From positions 1-44,510 of the forward strand of contig CAYOPG010000010.1 in NCBI GenBank assembly GCA_964405775.1: 44,510 nucleotides of DNA, given 5' to 3'. The DNA comes from JAAZFF01 sp964405775. Its GTDB lineage: Bacteria; Verrucomicrobiota; Kiritimatiellia; RFP12; UBA3636. Below, piece after piece: positions 34,331 through 42,528 of this stretch (position 1 is the stretch's first letter; every line of letters starts with the position of its first letter). Both the position numbers and the translations under genes were made by a program. The notes beneath the pieces were generated by a model. The model ran no database searches, was not told where the DNA came from, and saw only the letters and a program-made list of their open reading frames with translations.

Positions 34331-35160
34331 AGGATGCTGACGTTTTGAAGTTTAAAGGACGCGTTATGACGCTGGAGAAACCCGTGGTCATGGGAATTCT
34401 CAACGTAACGCCAGACTCTTTTTCGGATGGCGGCAAATATGCCAACATCGAGGCGGCGCTGGAACATGCTGCTCGCATGTTGGCGGAAGGCGCCACCATA
34501 ATTGATATCGGCGGAGAATCAACACGGCCGGGGTTCAAGCCTGTGTCTGAAGAAGAAGAAGCACGACGCGTGATTCCCGCCGTAAGAGAGGTAAGAGCGG
34601 CGTTCCCGGAATGCGTGATTTCGGTGGACACCATGAAGGCGGGCGTCGCCGAAGCAGCCGTTGAGGCAGGAGCCGACATCGTGAATGACGTTTCGGGTCT
34701 TGCGGATCCTCGCATGGTGGATGTCGTTCTGGGCACAGGATCTGGACTTGTTCTGATGCACGGGTACCGGGAACACACGGGGGCGCCGAGACCGGCCACA
34801 CCCGGCAATCTGGGACGCTGGATGGTTAATGAAATTTCGGCGTTGCTTGAAGAGACTGTAGCACGTGGCGTAGCACGAGAAAGCATAAGCCTTGATCCGG
34901 GATTTGGATTCGGGAAAAAAAGGGAAGAAAATGGCGAGCTGCTTAAAAGCATGCCGGAGCTTGTGGCTGCGTGTGGACGTCCCGTGCTGATCGGTGGATC
35001 ACGCAAACATTTCGTGAACGGGCTGCATCCTGAGGCTGGCGGCGACGTGGTCGCGGCTAGCGTGCGGTTTGCTGTTGACGCACTCCGTTTAGGCTGCAAA
35101 ATATTCCGTGTTCATGACGTTGTTGAGACTTGCGTTGCGCTCGGTATTGCGCTAAAATAG
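34327..35160 (+). CDS. folP: Dihydropteroate synthase
   Basis: A 277-residue cytoplasmic TIM-barrel enzyme of folate synthesis that joins p-aminobenzoate to 6-hydroxymethyl-dihydropterin pyrophosphate. All family landmarks are present: GILNVTPDSFSDGG at 23-36, IDIGGESTRPG, SVDTMK, VNDVSGL, DPGFGFGK, GGSRK and the final RVHDV. The start at 34327 overlaps the stop of the binding-protein gene (ATGA); longer reading frames upstream run through that gene and are spurious. It is 28 bp before cdaA. A folP-diadenylate cyclase pairing also occurs in other bacteria, such as Bacteroidetes, and may be ancestral linkage rather than a pathway. Confidence 0.95.
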   Translation: MKDADVLKFKGRVMTLEKPVVMGILNVTPDSFSDGGKYANIEAALEHAARMLAEGATIIDIGGESTRPGFKPVSEEEEARRVIPAVREVRAAFPECVISVDTMKAGVAEAAVEAGADIVNDVSGLADPRMVDVVLGTGSGLVLMHGYREHTGAPRPATPGNLGRWMVNEISALLEETVARGVARESISLDPGFGFGKKREENGELLKSMPELVAACGRPVLIGGSRKHFVNGLHPEAGGDVVAASVRFAVDALRLGCKIFRVHDVVETCVALGIALK

Positions 35161-35188
35161 CGACTTCAAAAGAACTTTAGCGCCTACG

Positions 35189-36124
35189 ATGGAATGGCAC
35201 GATCCCGTCGATTTGGCGAGTGGTGGGATATCGTGTGTAAGATGGCGTTTAGCGGAGGTCGTGAACGATTTCACTTATTTTTTTGCGGTTGCTATAGACT
35301 TGCTCCAGATTTTGATTCTGGCGGTGCCGATTTACTATCTTATCGGGTTTCTACGCCGCACAAGGGGGTACAGGATACTTATCGGACTGTGCCTCGTTCT
35401 CCTCGGGATAGAGTTGGCTTCGAGAGTCCTGAACATGGACGAGATAAGCTGGTTGCTAAGCAGAATTGCGGTAAGCCTGCCATTCATGCTTGTTATCATA
35501 TTCCAGCCGGAGTTGAGGCGGATTTTTGCGGAAATCGGGAGCAGGACTGCCACCAAGTCCAGCACGCCGGAGGTGGATGTTGTAAACGAGATATGCAACG
35601 CCGTGGAAGCTCTTGCCAGCCAGAAAATAGGCGCTCTCATCGCCGTGGAGCGAGCCCACAATCTGGATGAATTCACAAGCGTTGGACGCACGCTAAACGC
35701 ACCGGTCGTCGCGGAGTTGCTCGCGACTCTTTTCTATCCACACACACCTATGCATGATGGAGGTGTAGTTATACGCGACGGGATCATTCTCAGCGCCGGA
35801 TGTGTATTTCCCCTCGGCGACCTTTCCGACAAACGCAAGGCGTTCGGAACGCGCCACCGCGCGGCGATAGGACTCTCCGAAGCGACCGATGCGATCGTAA
35901 TCGTCGTGTCGGAAGAAACTGGACTTATCTCTGTTGCATACCGTGGAGACATCGTGCGAGGAATAGAGGTAAACGGGCTGCACGAAATACTTACAAACGG
36001 CATTCAGCATGACGACGAGCGCAAGACGTCGGAATCCATAGATGCAGTTCGCGACGCAACGCCATCTCCAGAAGAAACCGACCGGGTCGCTCAGGCAATC
36101 GCCAAAATCAAGGAGGAGGGCTGA
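35189..36124 (+). CDS. cdaA: Diadenylate cyclase, CdaA/DacA type (makes c-di-AMP)
   Basis: A 311-residue membrane-bound enzyme that condenses two ATP into cyclic di-AMP. Three N-terminal membrane helices span roughly 30-120 (QILILAVPIYYLI, then ILIGLCLVLLGIELA, then SLPFMLVIIF). The DisA_N catalytic domain follows with MHDGG at 188-192 and TRHRAAIG from 221 (RHR 222-224). The usual DGA motif reads DGG here. The start at 35189 lacks a clear ribosome site, and the protein is longer than usual at both ends: about 25 extra N-terminal residues and a charged C-terminal tail. Its stop overlaps the cdaR start (TGATG), so enzyme and regulator are co-translated. Assignment is firm; the activity of the DGG variant is not proven. 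Confidence 0.93.
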   Translation: MEWHDPVDLASGGISCVRWRLAEVVNDFTYFFAVAIDLLQILILAVPIYYLIGFLRRTRGYRILIGLCLVLLGIELASRVLNMDEISWLLSRIAVSLPFMLVIIFQPELRRIFAEIGSRTATKSSTPEVDVVNEICNAVEALASQKIGALIAVERAHNLDEFTSVGRTLNAPVVAELLATLFYPHTPMHDGGVVIRDGIILSAGCVFPLGDLSDKRKAFGTRHRAAIGLSEATDAIVIVVSEETGLISVAYRGDIVRGIEVNGLHEILTNGIQHDDERKTSESIDAVRDATPSPEETDRVAQAIAKIKEEG

Positions 36125-37056
36125 TGAAACGTTACGTGGGCAAAATCTCCGATCTGGGTAGCGGCATGGTCTCATATCTCCAGAAAGCCTGCCGGCGCCT
36201 CCTTGGCTCTAACGGCGATCTCAAAGTGCTGTCTTTCATCGTAGCCGCCGTGTTTTTCGCACTTGTTCGGGCGACTATCGGCTTTACCGACACTTATACA
36301 GTTCCTGTCAAAATAGTCGTGAAGGCACCGGGCGTCGCCTTGCGCGACCAGGAGGCCAGCGAGGTCGAGGTAACGCTCAAAGGAGCTAGCGAGGACATAC
36401 AGAAATTCGACGCCAGGAATCTCTCCATTGAAATCGTTGTTCAAGAGGTCGCACCGGATGTAGCGGGAGAACTCATACCTGTTGACCGCAACGACGTGAA
36501 AGGTGTAGGCAAACTCAGTGTGCGCGGCGTGGTGCCAAATGGAATCTACGTCAACTACGACCGCGAAGTCACTACACGCCTTAAAGTTGCGCAGCCCGAT
36601 CTCAACGGGAAGCCGCTTCTCGGCGAGGCCAAGGTTCGGCTAAGAGTCGACGAAGTTATTGTCACCGGTCCAGACAGCAAACTGAGCTTGCTTCGCGAAA
36701 GGAACTTTGTGCTACCAACCGAACCTGTTGACGTATACGGCAAAACTCAGAATTTCTCCAAAAAAGTTCGCATCCTGCCCCCTGCCGATTCCGGGATAAC
36801 ATCGGTTACGCCATCCGAATTGGAGGCTGAAATAGTAATAGTTACGCCGCAAGTGGAATCAATATACACAAATGAGCCGCCAAGATCAGTAATCACGAAC
36901 GAGCTGGTCGGTGCTTCACACACCACAAATAAACTCGAAGTACTTTTGCACAAGACTTCCGACACCAATGCAACGCCTCAAGTTGAGGCGCAAGACACGC
37001 TCTTGAACGAGGCGTCGCCGTCCGCCATTCCGGTTGAATTGAACAAGAAGGAATGA
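36124..37056 (+). CDS. cdaR: YbbR-domain protein, CdaR-like regulator of diadenylate cyclase
   Basis: A 310-residue protein with one membrane helix near 38-53 (VLSFIVAAVFFALVRA) and an extracytoplasmic portion made of YbbR-type beta repeats, about 60-245, each with a VPV or RLKV strand and an EVIVTGP-like motif. CdaR proteins bind CdaA and tune c-di-AMP output. The last ~65 residues are low in hydrophobics and rich in Thr, Asn and Glu, probably disordered. Translation is coupled to cdaA (TGATG), with AAGGAGG just upstream. coaB follows after 4 bp. Confidence 0.87.
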   Translation: MKRYVGKISDLGSGMVSYLQKACRRLLGSNGDLKVLSFIVAAVFFALVRATIGFTDTYTVPVKIVVKAPGVALRDQEASEVEVTLKGASEDIQKFDARNLSIEIVVQEVAPDVAGELIPVDRNDVKGVGKLSVRGVVPNGIYVNYDREVTTRLKVAQPDLNGKPLLGEAKVRLRVDEVIVTGPDSKLSLLRERNFVLPTEPVDVYGKTQNFSKKVRILPPADSGITSVTPSELEAEIVIVTPQVESIYTNEPPRSVITNELVGASHTTNKLEVLLHKTSDTNATPQVEAQDTLLNEASPSAIPVELNKKE

Positions 37057-37060
37057 AGCA

Positions 37061-37714
37061 ATGAAAATTCTGGTCACGGCAGGACCCACACGCGAATTTT
37101 TCGACCCGGTGCGCTTCCTAAGCAACAGATCCTCGGGCCGGATGGGCTATGCCGTAGCGTTCGAAGCAGCCGCGCGGGGGCATGAAGTGGTGCTTGTCTC
37201 AGGCCCGGTGGCGCTTCGCCCACCTTCTGAGGTGCGAGTCGTGAACGTTGTTTCGGCGCTTGATATGCTTGCTGCCGTGGAAGCCGAATTAGAGGCTTGT
37301 GACGCGCTTGTAATGTGCGCCGCCGTTGCCGACTGGCGGCCGAAGGAATTCAGCGCATCCAAGTTGAAAAAACGCAACATGACAGCTACGATGGAACTCG
37401 TCCCTAACCCCGATATCCTGTCATCTATACGCCAGAGCAAGGGCAACCGCATATTTGTAGGCTTTGCGGCGGAGACGGACAACCTTCTTGAAGAAGCTCA
37501 AGGCAAACTCCTTAGAAAAGGGCTCGACATGATCGTTGCGAACGACGTCGCACAGCCTGGTGCGGGATTTGAGACAGACACAAACATTGTGACAATCCTT
37601 TCGGTCGGTGCCGAGCCAGAACACCTGCCGCTCATGGGCAAAGACGCCGTCGCCACACGAATAATTGAACGCATCGAGAGTTTAAACAAAATCCGGCACC
37701 ACTCCCTCTCGTAA
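37061..37714 (+). CDS. coaB: Phosphopantothenate-cysteine ligase, stand-alone CoaB
   Basis: A 217-residue cytoplasmic enzyme that joins 4'-phosphopantothenate to cysteine in coenzyme A synthesis. The N-terminal nucleotide site (VTAGPTREFFDPVRFLSNRS, then SGRMGYA), AAVADWRPKE, the KLKK loop, LVPNPDIL and VGFAAET match the C-terminal half of bifunctional Dfp/CoaBC. The decarboxylase half (CoaC) is absent, and the AAGGA ribosome site shows this is the real start rather than a truncation. A separate coaC gene must lie elsewhere. It is the last gene of the operon and is followed after 5 bp by a hairpin terminator. Confidence 0.92.
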   Translation: MKILVTAGPTREFFDPVRFLSNRSSGRMGYAVAFEAAARGHEVVLVSGPVALRPPSEVRVVNVVSALDMLAAVEAELEACDALVMCAAVADWRPKEFSASKLKKRNMTATMELVPNPDILSSIRQSKGNRIFVGFAAETDNLLEEAQGKLLRKGLDMIVANDVAQPGAGFETDTNIVTILSVGAEPEHLPLMGKDAVATRIIERIESLNKIRHHSLS

Positions 37715-37719
37715 TTAGG

Positions 37720-37748
37720 ACATTTCCCTCTTTTGGAAGTGTGCTTTT
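37720..37748 (+). terminator. Intrinsic terminator after coaB
   Basis: ACATTTCC (37720-37727) pairs with GGAAGTGT (37735-37742) as an 8-bp stem with one G-T pair and a 7-base loop, followed by GCTTTT. It closes the binding-protein/folP/cdaAR/coaB operon. Confidence 0.6.
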
Positions 37749-38017
37749 CAAGATAAACCGAGCGGATTTTTTTGCATTAAAACGATGTTTCAAAAGAGAA
37801 CAGACCCTCGCACCTAGCCTTGATAATACAGACCAATACTCGAGAAAAAAATCTGAAAAGTCAAAACTCATAATTCGTTGCATCCATAGATGTCTTTTGC
37901 TAGGATGTCCGTCGTACGGAGCATGTTATATAACCCTTCCTAATAACAAGCAACCGCCTACAGATTGTTGCCGGGGCTTGCGCACACAACACAAGAACGA
38001 TGATTGGAGTATACCGA
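37749..38017. other. Non-coding stretch before the secreted propeller gene
   Basis: About 270 bases after the coaB terminator with no convincing gene; a plus frame that opens at 37741 runs into the next gene out of frame and looks like noise. The promoter at 37878-37906 is the only signal I see. Confidence 0.5.
37878..37906 (+). promoter_or_regulatory. Probable promoter of the secreted propeller gene
   Basis: TTGCAT (37878-37883) and TAGGAT (37901-37906) are exactly 17 bases apart, giving a leader of roughly 105 bases to the start at 38018. Confidence 0.4.
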
Positions 38018-39460
38018 ATGAAACAACGTTTCCCAACTGCAAGGTCTTTTCATTATGTATTCACAACGACTTTGCTACTGACCAGCTTCGCTCTATCCCA
38101 AGCCGCAGCCCCCGCCCCCAAGGCGCAGCGCCCTCCCGCCGCCGACGCTCCTCCGGCAGGATTGACTTTCAAGACAGAGAAACTAAAGACGTTCACCCCC
38201 ACCGCAGCGGACATCCTGAAAATTCCCGAGGGAGTCACAGGTGATTTTGATGTGGCAAAAACTCCCCCCACCATAAGGTTTGCGGTTCTCCCCGGCCAGT
38301 GGAAAGGCGCCAGCCTCTGGAGTTCATGGGGCGACGCGCTTTTCGCAAGCGACACCAATTTCTATTGCTCGATAGGCGATCACAATGGACCACATGGATA
38401 TTCATACGTGTATAAGGTGGATCCAAAGAGCGGCACGGTAGACATGGTCGTTGACGTAAATGCTGTCCTTGAATTGCCGGCATCGGACTATGCTCCAGGG
38501 AAAATACACGCCCCACTGATGGAGTACGATGGATGGCTAGTGTTCGCAGGGTACCGGGGGAAATCATCTGCGGTGACTGACGAGTACAACTATGTCGGCG
38601 ACCACTTGGTTCGCTGGAATCTCACAACCGGCGAAGCGGCGTTCGACCCTCCCCCCGCGCCGTATTGCAGCTTAGCGGCATCCGTCGTGCACAAACCCTC
38701 GAATCGCATATATGGAGTTGGTCCCGGAGGCAAACGCTTGGACGGGAAAAGCAAGTTTTTTTCATACGATCTCGTCAACAAAAAGACTGTTTTCCTCGGC
38801 GATCCGTCACCCGATGCCACCCGCGCGATAATCGTTGCCGAGGACGGCCGTGTCTGGTACTCTGCCGGAGCGGTTGCCGCTAAAAAAGGCAAAAAGGGCG
38901 AGGCGGATACCCCGGGAAGCCCAAGCATGTTCGCTCGCTATAACCCAAAATCAAACAAAGCCAAAATGACCAAAATGGCGGTACCCGGAGATAAACTACG
39001 CGCCGCCAGCCGAACAAACTCTGACGGGATAGCATACGGCATTACCTGGGACGGAATCATGTTCCGCTTCGACACTGTCAAAGAAAAGGTCTCGGTGATA
39101 GGACGCACGTTCGAAACCGGTCCCGCTTACACTGCGGTCTGCAAGCTTTCACCCGACGAGCGCTTCCTTTACTACGTTCCGGGGTCGCATGGTGGCACTG
39201 CGACAGCGGGAACCCCTATCATACAGTTCGACACTAAGACAAACCGGCGCAAAGTAATCGCGTTTATACACGACTACATGCGTGGCGCCGCGAACTACTA
39301 CACAGGTGGCACGTTCGGACTCGATATCAGCCCAGACGGCAAAACTGTAGGCATCATATTCAACGGCCGTGAGCTGAGCGACACTCGCAGCGCCACGGGG
39401 TCGAACGAATTCGACAACTGCATGGTGCTGCTGATTGACATCCCTGAATCGGAACGTTAA
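38018..39460 (+). CDS. Secreted beta-propeller protein of unknown function (PVC type)
   Basis: A 480-residue exported protein. The start at 38018 has GGAG 8 bases upstream; an ATG at 38000 has none. Signal peptide about 1-29 (VFTTTLLLTSFALSQAAA), then a Pro/Ala-rich linker to about 45. The body shows repeated strand patterns of a propeller, including LWSSWGDALFASDTNFYCS, IGDHNGPHGYSYVYKVDP, LAASVVHKPSNRIYGVGP and FGLDISPDGKTVGIIFNG. I recall closely similar proteins in planctomycetes, where they have no known function. No enzyme motif is evident. It is transcribed alone, and its TAA overlaps the stop of the convergent FAD oxidoreductase. Confidence 0.82.
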   Translation: MKQRFPTARSFHYVFTTTLLLTSFALSQAAAPAPKAQRPPAADAPPAGLTFKTEKLKTFTPTAADILKIPEGVTGDFDVAKTPPTIRFAVLPGQWKGASLWSSWGDALFASDTNFYCSIGDHNGPHGYSYVYKVDPKSGTVDMVVDVNAVLELPASDYAPGKIHAPLMEYDGWLVFAGYRGKSSAVTDEYNYVGDHLVRWNLTTGEAAFDPPPAPYCSLAASVVHKPSNRIYGVGPGGKRLDGKSKFFSYDLVNKKTVFLGDPSPDATRAIIVAEDGRVWYSAGAVAAKKGKKGEADTPGSPSMFARYNPKSNKAKMTKMAVPGDKLRAASRTNSDGIAYGITWDGIMFRFDTVKEKVSVIGRTFETGPAYTAVCKLSPDERFLYYVPGSHGGTATAGTPIIQFDTKTNRRKVIAFIHDYMRGAANYYTGGTFGLDISPDGKTVGIIFNGRELSDTRSATGSNEFDNCMVLLIDIPESER

Positions 39461-41067
39461 TCCGCCCGGCGTTTTTCGAGAATCTGCCCGTCTTCAAGCA
39501 GGCGGACGCGGAGTTCCGTGTAGTCCACATCTTGGACAGCGACGCCGTTCTCAAGCGCAATGCAGGCGGCAGTTGCGGCTGATTGTCCGAGAATCATGAA
39601 CACAGGCTCCATGCGTACAGAACCAAATGCGATGTGGGAGCTGGAGACACAGACAGGTACAAGCAGGTTGCTGCATTCCTCCGCCTTTGGGCGTATCGAA
39701 CGGTATGATATCCTGTAAGGGCCGCCCGTCTTGACTTGGACATCGCCTTCGTTTCTGACATGTCCACCCGCATCAACGTAGCGCTGTGTGTGGTGCGAAT
39801 CCATGGTGTACGACCCCATGCCAACCGACTCCGGTGTTTCTCGCTGCGATCGACAATCGTGCTCCGTGTGAACGTAGTCGCTTACCATGCGCCGGGCCTC
39901 ACGAATGTAAAGCTGGCGCGGCCAGTTTTCACTGTCCAGAAACTCGTCTTTGGCCGGCCCCCAGAGCAGCACTTTCTCTCGCAAGGTTGGCGGCACGCGC
40001 GGCTCGTTCTCATAGGCCAAAAACCACATTAGCCCCTTTTGGTAAGTTTCATGTTCACGAATGATACTCTCTCGTTCGGCGTAACTTCCCTCTGGATAGC
40101 CGTAGTTCATGCCGATGAAATCCGTCCCGAAACCACCTCGGTTGTTCGTGTCAGTTTTGCAGTTCGGCATGGCAGTGTGCAGAGCGTAAATGTCGTCCCA
40201 TTCCGGCATGGCCTCCAGATATCTGGCAAGCAGCTCGTAGTGCATGGGATCGTACCCTTCGGGCTTCACATACGACGCACGGTTCTCAGGGTGGTTTGTC
40301 AAACACATCCTGTAGTTGTAAGCCTGAATGCGGTCGTCACCGGAAAATTCTTCACCTGGCCCATCGGCGTGAACGCCTTGAAGCATCCCGCTGGAGGGAT
40401 CACCGGGCATGATATATGGATCCACATCGCGCATGAACTGGTGGTAGATCGCCTGTCCTGTTTGTACGCCGTTTAATGTCTCGCCGTACTTAGAGTTCGG
40501 TTCGCGCCCAACATGATATTCCACACCGGCAAGCGCCATCAGATCGCCCTCGTATGTGGCGTCTATGAAAACACCGCCTTTGAATATGCGCCCGGATTCC
40601 ATTACGATCTCCTCGATGCGACCGTCATTCATCCTGATGCCGTCCGCGCCACGGTTCAGTCTCTCTCCGAACACAACATCCACGCCGGCTTCAGATATCA
40701 TGTCATTAAAAATTTTAGTGGCCACTTTTGGCTCGAACCTGAAGAGAGCATCGCCCTCAGGATCATACGGCTTGTATTCTTCCTTCTTCTGCCAATTCCA
40801 AGAGGCATCATTGTCGTAATGCTTTTTGACTCGTCGGTAGAACTCGCGCGAAATACCGCCGATTACTGACTCGTCGCCGGAATCTGTCGCCCCGAGCCCT
40901 CCGGTTGTAAGCCCGCCGAGAAAACGCGTCGGCTCTATTACCACGACGCTCCTGCCCATGCGCGCCGCCTTAACACCGGCTACGACACCAGCACTTGTTC
41001 CGCCATAGACCACGACATCCCGGCATACCTGTTTAACTTCGCCTTCTGATTTCTTCATTTCTGTCAT
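39457..41067 (-). CDS. FAD-dependent oxidoreductase (PF12831-like)
   Basis: A 536-residue flavoprotein. The N-terminal dinucleotide-binding fold is DVVVYGGTSAGVVAGVKAAR, with the Gly-rich turn at 22-27, and then VVVIEPTRFLGGLTTGGLGA. Later FAD contacts include GGVFIDATYEGDLMALAG and the C-terminal RMEPVFMILGQSAATAACIA. This matches the FAD_oxidored family common in PVC and gut bacteria; the substrate is unknown, although members are often linked to carbohydrate degradation. The start at 41067 is the first Met before the Rossmann fold; longer frames to 41199 overlap the divergent gene's promoter region. No signal peptide is visible. Confidence 0.85.
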   Translation of the reverse strand: MTEMKKSEGEVKQVCRDVVVYGGTSAGVVAGVKAARMGRSVVVIEPTRFLGGLTTGGLGATDSGDESVIGGISREFYRRVKKHYDNDASWNWQKKEEYKPYDPEGDALFRFEPKVATKIFNDMISEAGVDVVFGERLNRGADGIRMNDGRIEEIVMESGRIFKGGVFIDATYEGDLMALAGVEYHVGREPNSKYGETLNGVQTGQAIYHQFMRDVDPYIMPGDPSSGMLQGVHADGPGEEFSGDDRIQAYNYRMCLTNHPENRASYVKPEGYDPMHYELLARYLEAMPEWDDIYALHTAMPNCKTDTNNRGGFGTDFIGMNYGYPEGSYAERESIIREHETYQKGLMWFLAYENEPRVPPTLREKVLLWGPAKDEFLDSENWPRQLYIREARRMVSDYVHTEHDCRSQRETPESVGMGSYTMDSHHTQRYVDAGGHVRNEGDVQVKTGGPYRISYRSIRPKAEECSNLLVPVCVSSSHIAFGSVRMEPVFMILGQSAATAACIALENGVAVQDVDYTELRVRLLEDGQILEKRRAD

Positions 41068-41099
41068 CCGAATAAGTAAAACACCATCGTTTTGTCCTA

Positions 41100-41128
41100 A
41101 ATATACCATTTCAAACGAGTATTGAAAA
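41100..41128 (-). promoter_or_regulatory. Possible promoter of the FAD oxidoreductase gene
   Basis: On the minus strand TTTTCA (complement of 41123-41128) and TATATT (complement of 41100-41105) are 17 bases apart, about 33 bases from the start at 41067. The -35 is poor. Confidence 0.35.
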
Positions 41129-41229
41129 GCCATTAGAATGCATTTGTCCCCTAATTTGCTACACGGCGAGACGCTGTTTTGATATTCTGTGCCAGACAAA
41201 CAAAACCAATCAGCGGATTAAGAACCTTG

Positions 41230-42318
41230 ATGTATCAAAAAACAGCAGCAGACGGCACCAACGACTGGCGCGATCAAATGAATGGAAGGATAATGTCGCT
41301 CGACGATCTCAAAGAGCGCCTGTTCCCGGAAATGACCATTACCGAAGAAATGCGCGCCGCCGAAAAAGTTTTCCCTGTTTCCACAACTCCGTATTATGCG
41401 TCGCTCGTCAAAACGGCCGATTTCAACGACCCTGTTTTCGCGCAGATCGTTCCGTGCGGCGACGAGCTACGCACGCCTCCTTGGCTCGTAGATGATCCAT
41501 TGCGGGAAAAAAAATTTTCCCCCGTCCCTCACCTAGTGCATAGATATCCAGATCGAGCCCTCATAGTAGCGACCTCCGCTTGCGCCTCGCGTTGCCGTCA
41601 CTGCACTCGCAAGAGAGTTTCAGCATCTACCCGAGAATCCGCAATCACAACGGCGGAGATGGAAGCCTGCTGTGATTATCTTCAGAAAAATCCGGCAATT
41701 GACGACGTCCTCGTTTCCGGTGGAGATCCACTTACACTTTCAGACGAAAAAATAGACAAAATCCTCACAGCAATAGTCTCGGTGTCGTCGGTCAAGGTTG
41801 TGCGCATAGCAACACGTACACTTGTAAACATGCCCATTCGCTTCACAGATAGCTTGGTCGCAATCTTGCGCAGGGACAAACCTGTTTACGTCAACACGCA
41901 TTTCAACCACCCCGTGGAGATTACTCCCGGCGCCATCGCCGCTGCTGACAAACTTACCGACGCAGGCATCCCTGTGGCAAACCAAACAGTCCTGCTGCGC
42001 GGGATCAACGATACGCCTCAAATCATCGAAGCATTGTGCCGAGAACTCTTCCACAACCGCATACGCCCCTACTATCTTTTCCAGTGCGACCTTGTGTGCG
42101 GGATCGAACACCTGCGCACACCTCTTTCCACTGGTTTCGAGATCATGAAGTATTTGCGCGGACGCCTCAGCGGAATGGCCATACCCAATTTCGCAGTTGA
42201 CACACCAGGCAACGGGGGAAAAATAGAACTCCTGCCGGAAAGCATCGTACGCCGGGAAGGCAACGCCACAATCCTCGTCAACTTTCTTGGCGTCGAAGTA
42301 GCCTACCCAGATCCGTAA
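41230..42318 (+). CDS. kamA: Lysine 2,3-aminomutase (radical SAM, PLP)
   Basis: A 362-residue cytoplasmic enzyme that moves the amino group of L-lysine to give L-beta-lysine. The radical-SAM cluster is bound by Cys118, Cys122 and Cys125 (CASRCRHC), and GGDPL follows. The PLP lysine is Lys331 in NGGKIELLP. Two aspartates that bind the lysine side chain in the Clostridium subterminale enzyme (its D293 and D330) are present as Asp287 (QCDL) and Asp324 (VDTPG), with identical 37-residue spacing, which favours lysine over glutamate. The start at 41230 follows an in-frame TTG at 41179 that is an alternative; no strong ribosome site is seen. No acetyltransferase or EF-P gene is adjacent, so the use of beta-lysine (osmolyte, fermentation or protein modification) is open. 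Confidence 0.88.
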   Translation: MYQKTAADGTNDWRDQMNGRIMSLDDLKERLFPEMTITEEMRAAEKVFPVSTTPYYASLVKTADFNDPVFAQIVPCGDELRTPPWLVDDPLREKKFSPVPHLVHRYPDRALIVATSACASRCRHCTRKRVSASTRESAITTAEMEACCDYLQKNPAIDDVLVSGGDPLTLSDEKIDKILTAIVSVSSVKVVRIATRTLVNMPIRFTDSLVAILRRDKPVYVNTHFNHPVEITPGAIAAADKLTDAGIPVANQTVLLRGINDTPQIIEALCRELFHNRIRPYYLFQCDLVCGIEHLRTPLSTGFEIMKYLRGRLSGMAIPNFAVDTPGNGGKIELLPESIVRREGNATILVNFLGVEVAYPDP

Positions 42319-42378
42319 CCATCTCGCAATCATCCCCCCAGCCTATTAAGCATAAAGCTTTCTTAAGAAGCAAGGCTA

Positions 42379-42528
42379 AGGTAGAGTCTGCTCCCCTTCT
42401 ACTGTTTTTGAGCCAAGTTCATTGGCAATGGCGATTAGAATGCCGAGGCAGACGACGAGCGGCGAGAATAACTCCCAATATGGACAGACAAACTTTCGTT
42501 GGCGGGCGCGGAGATGCTTCTCGGAATA
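42379..42528 (-). other. In-frame 50-codon extension after the stop of the unknown gene, encoding a membrane helix
   Basis: Directly after the TAA at 42529-42531 the same frame stays open for 50 codons to TAG at 42376-42378. It spells a basic stretch (EKHLRARQRKF), then ELFSPLVVCLGILIAIANEL, a good single membrane helix, then a polar tail. It has no ATG of its own. It may be a C-terminal anchor lost to a nonsense change, a readthrough product, or chance (a 50-codon open stretch is not rare). Confidence 0.35.

Noticed and set aside
34134..35099. Long minus-strand frame (321 codons) opposite folP
   Set aside because: It is the antisense shadow of folP, Ser/Thr/Pro-rich and low complexity as expected from such a shadow.
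37741..38244. Plus-strand frame of 167 codons overlapping the start of the propeller gene
   Set aside because: It overlaps a gene with a signal peptide and ribosome site in another frame, and its composition looks random.
42340..42384. Inverted repeat AGCCT...AGGCT with inner TTAAG...CTTAA after the aminomutase gene
   Set aside because: The arms pair only with a large asymmetric loop and no T run follows, so I do not call it a terminator.
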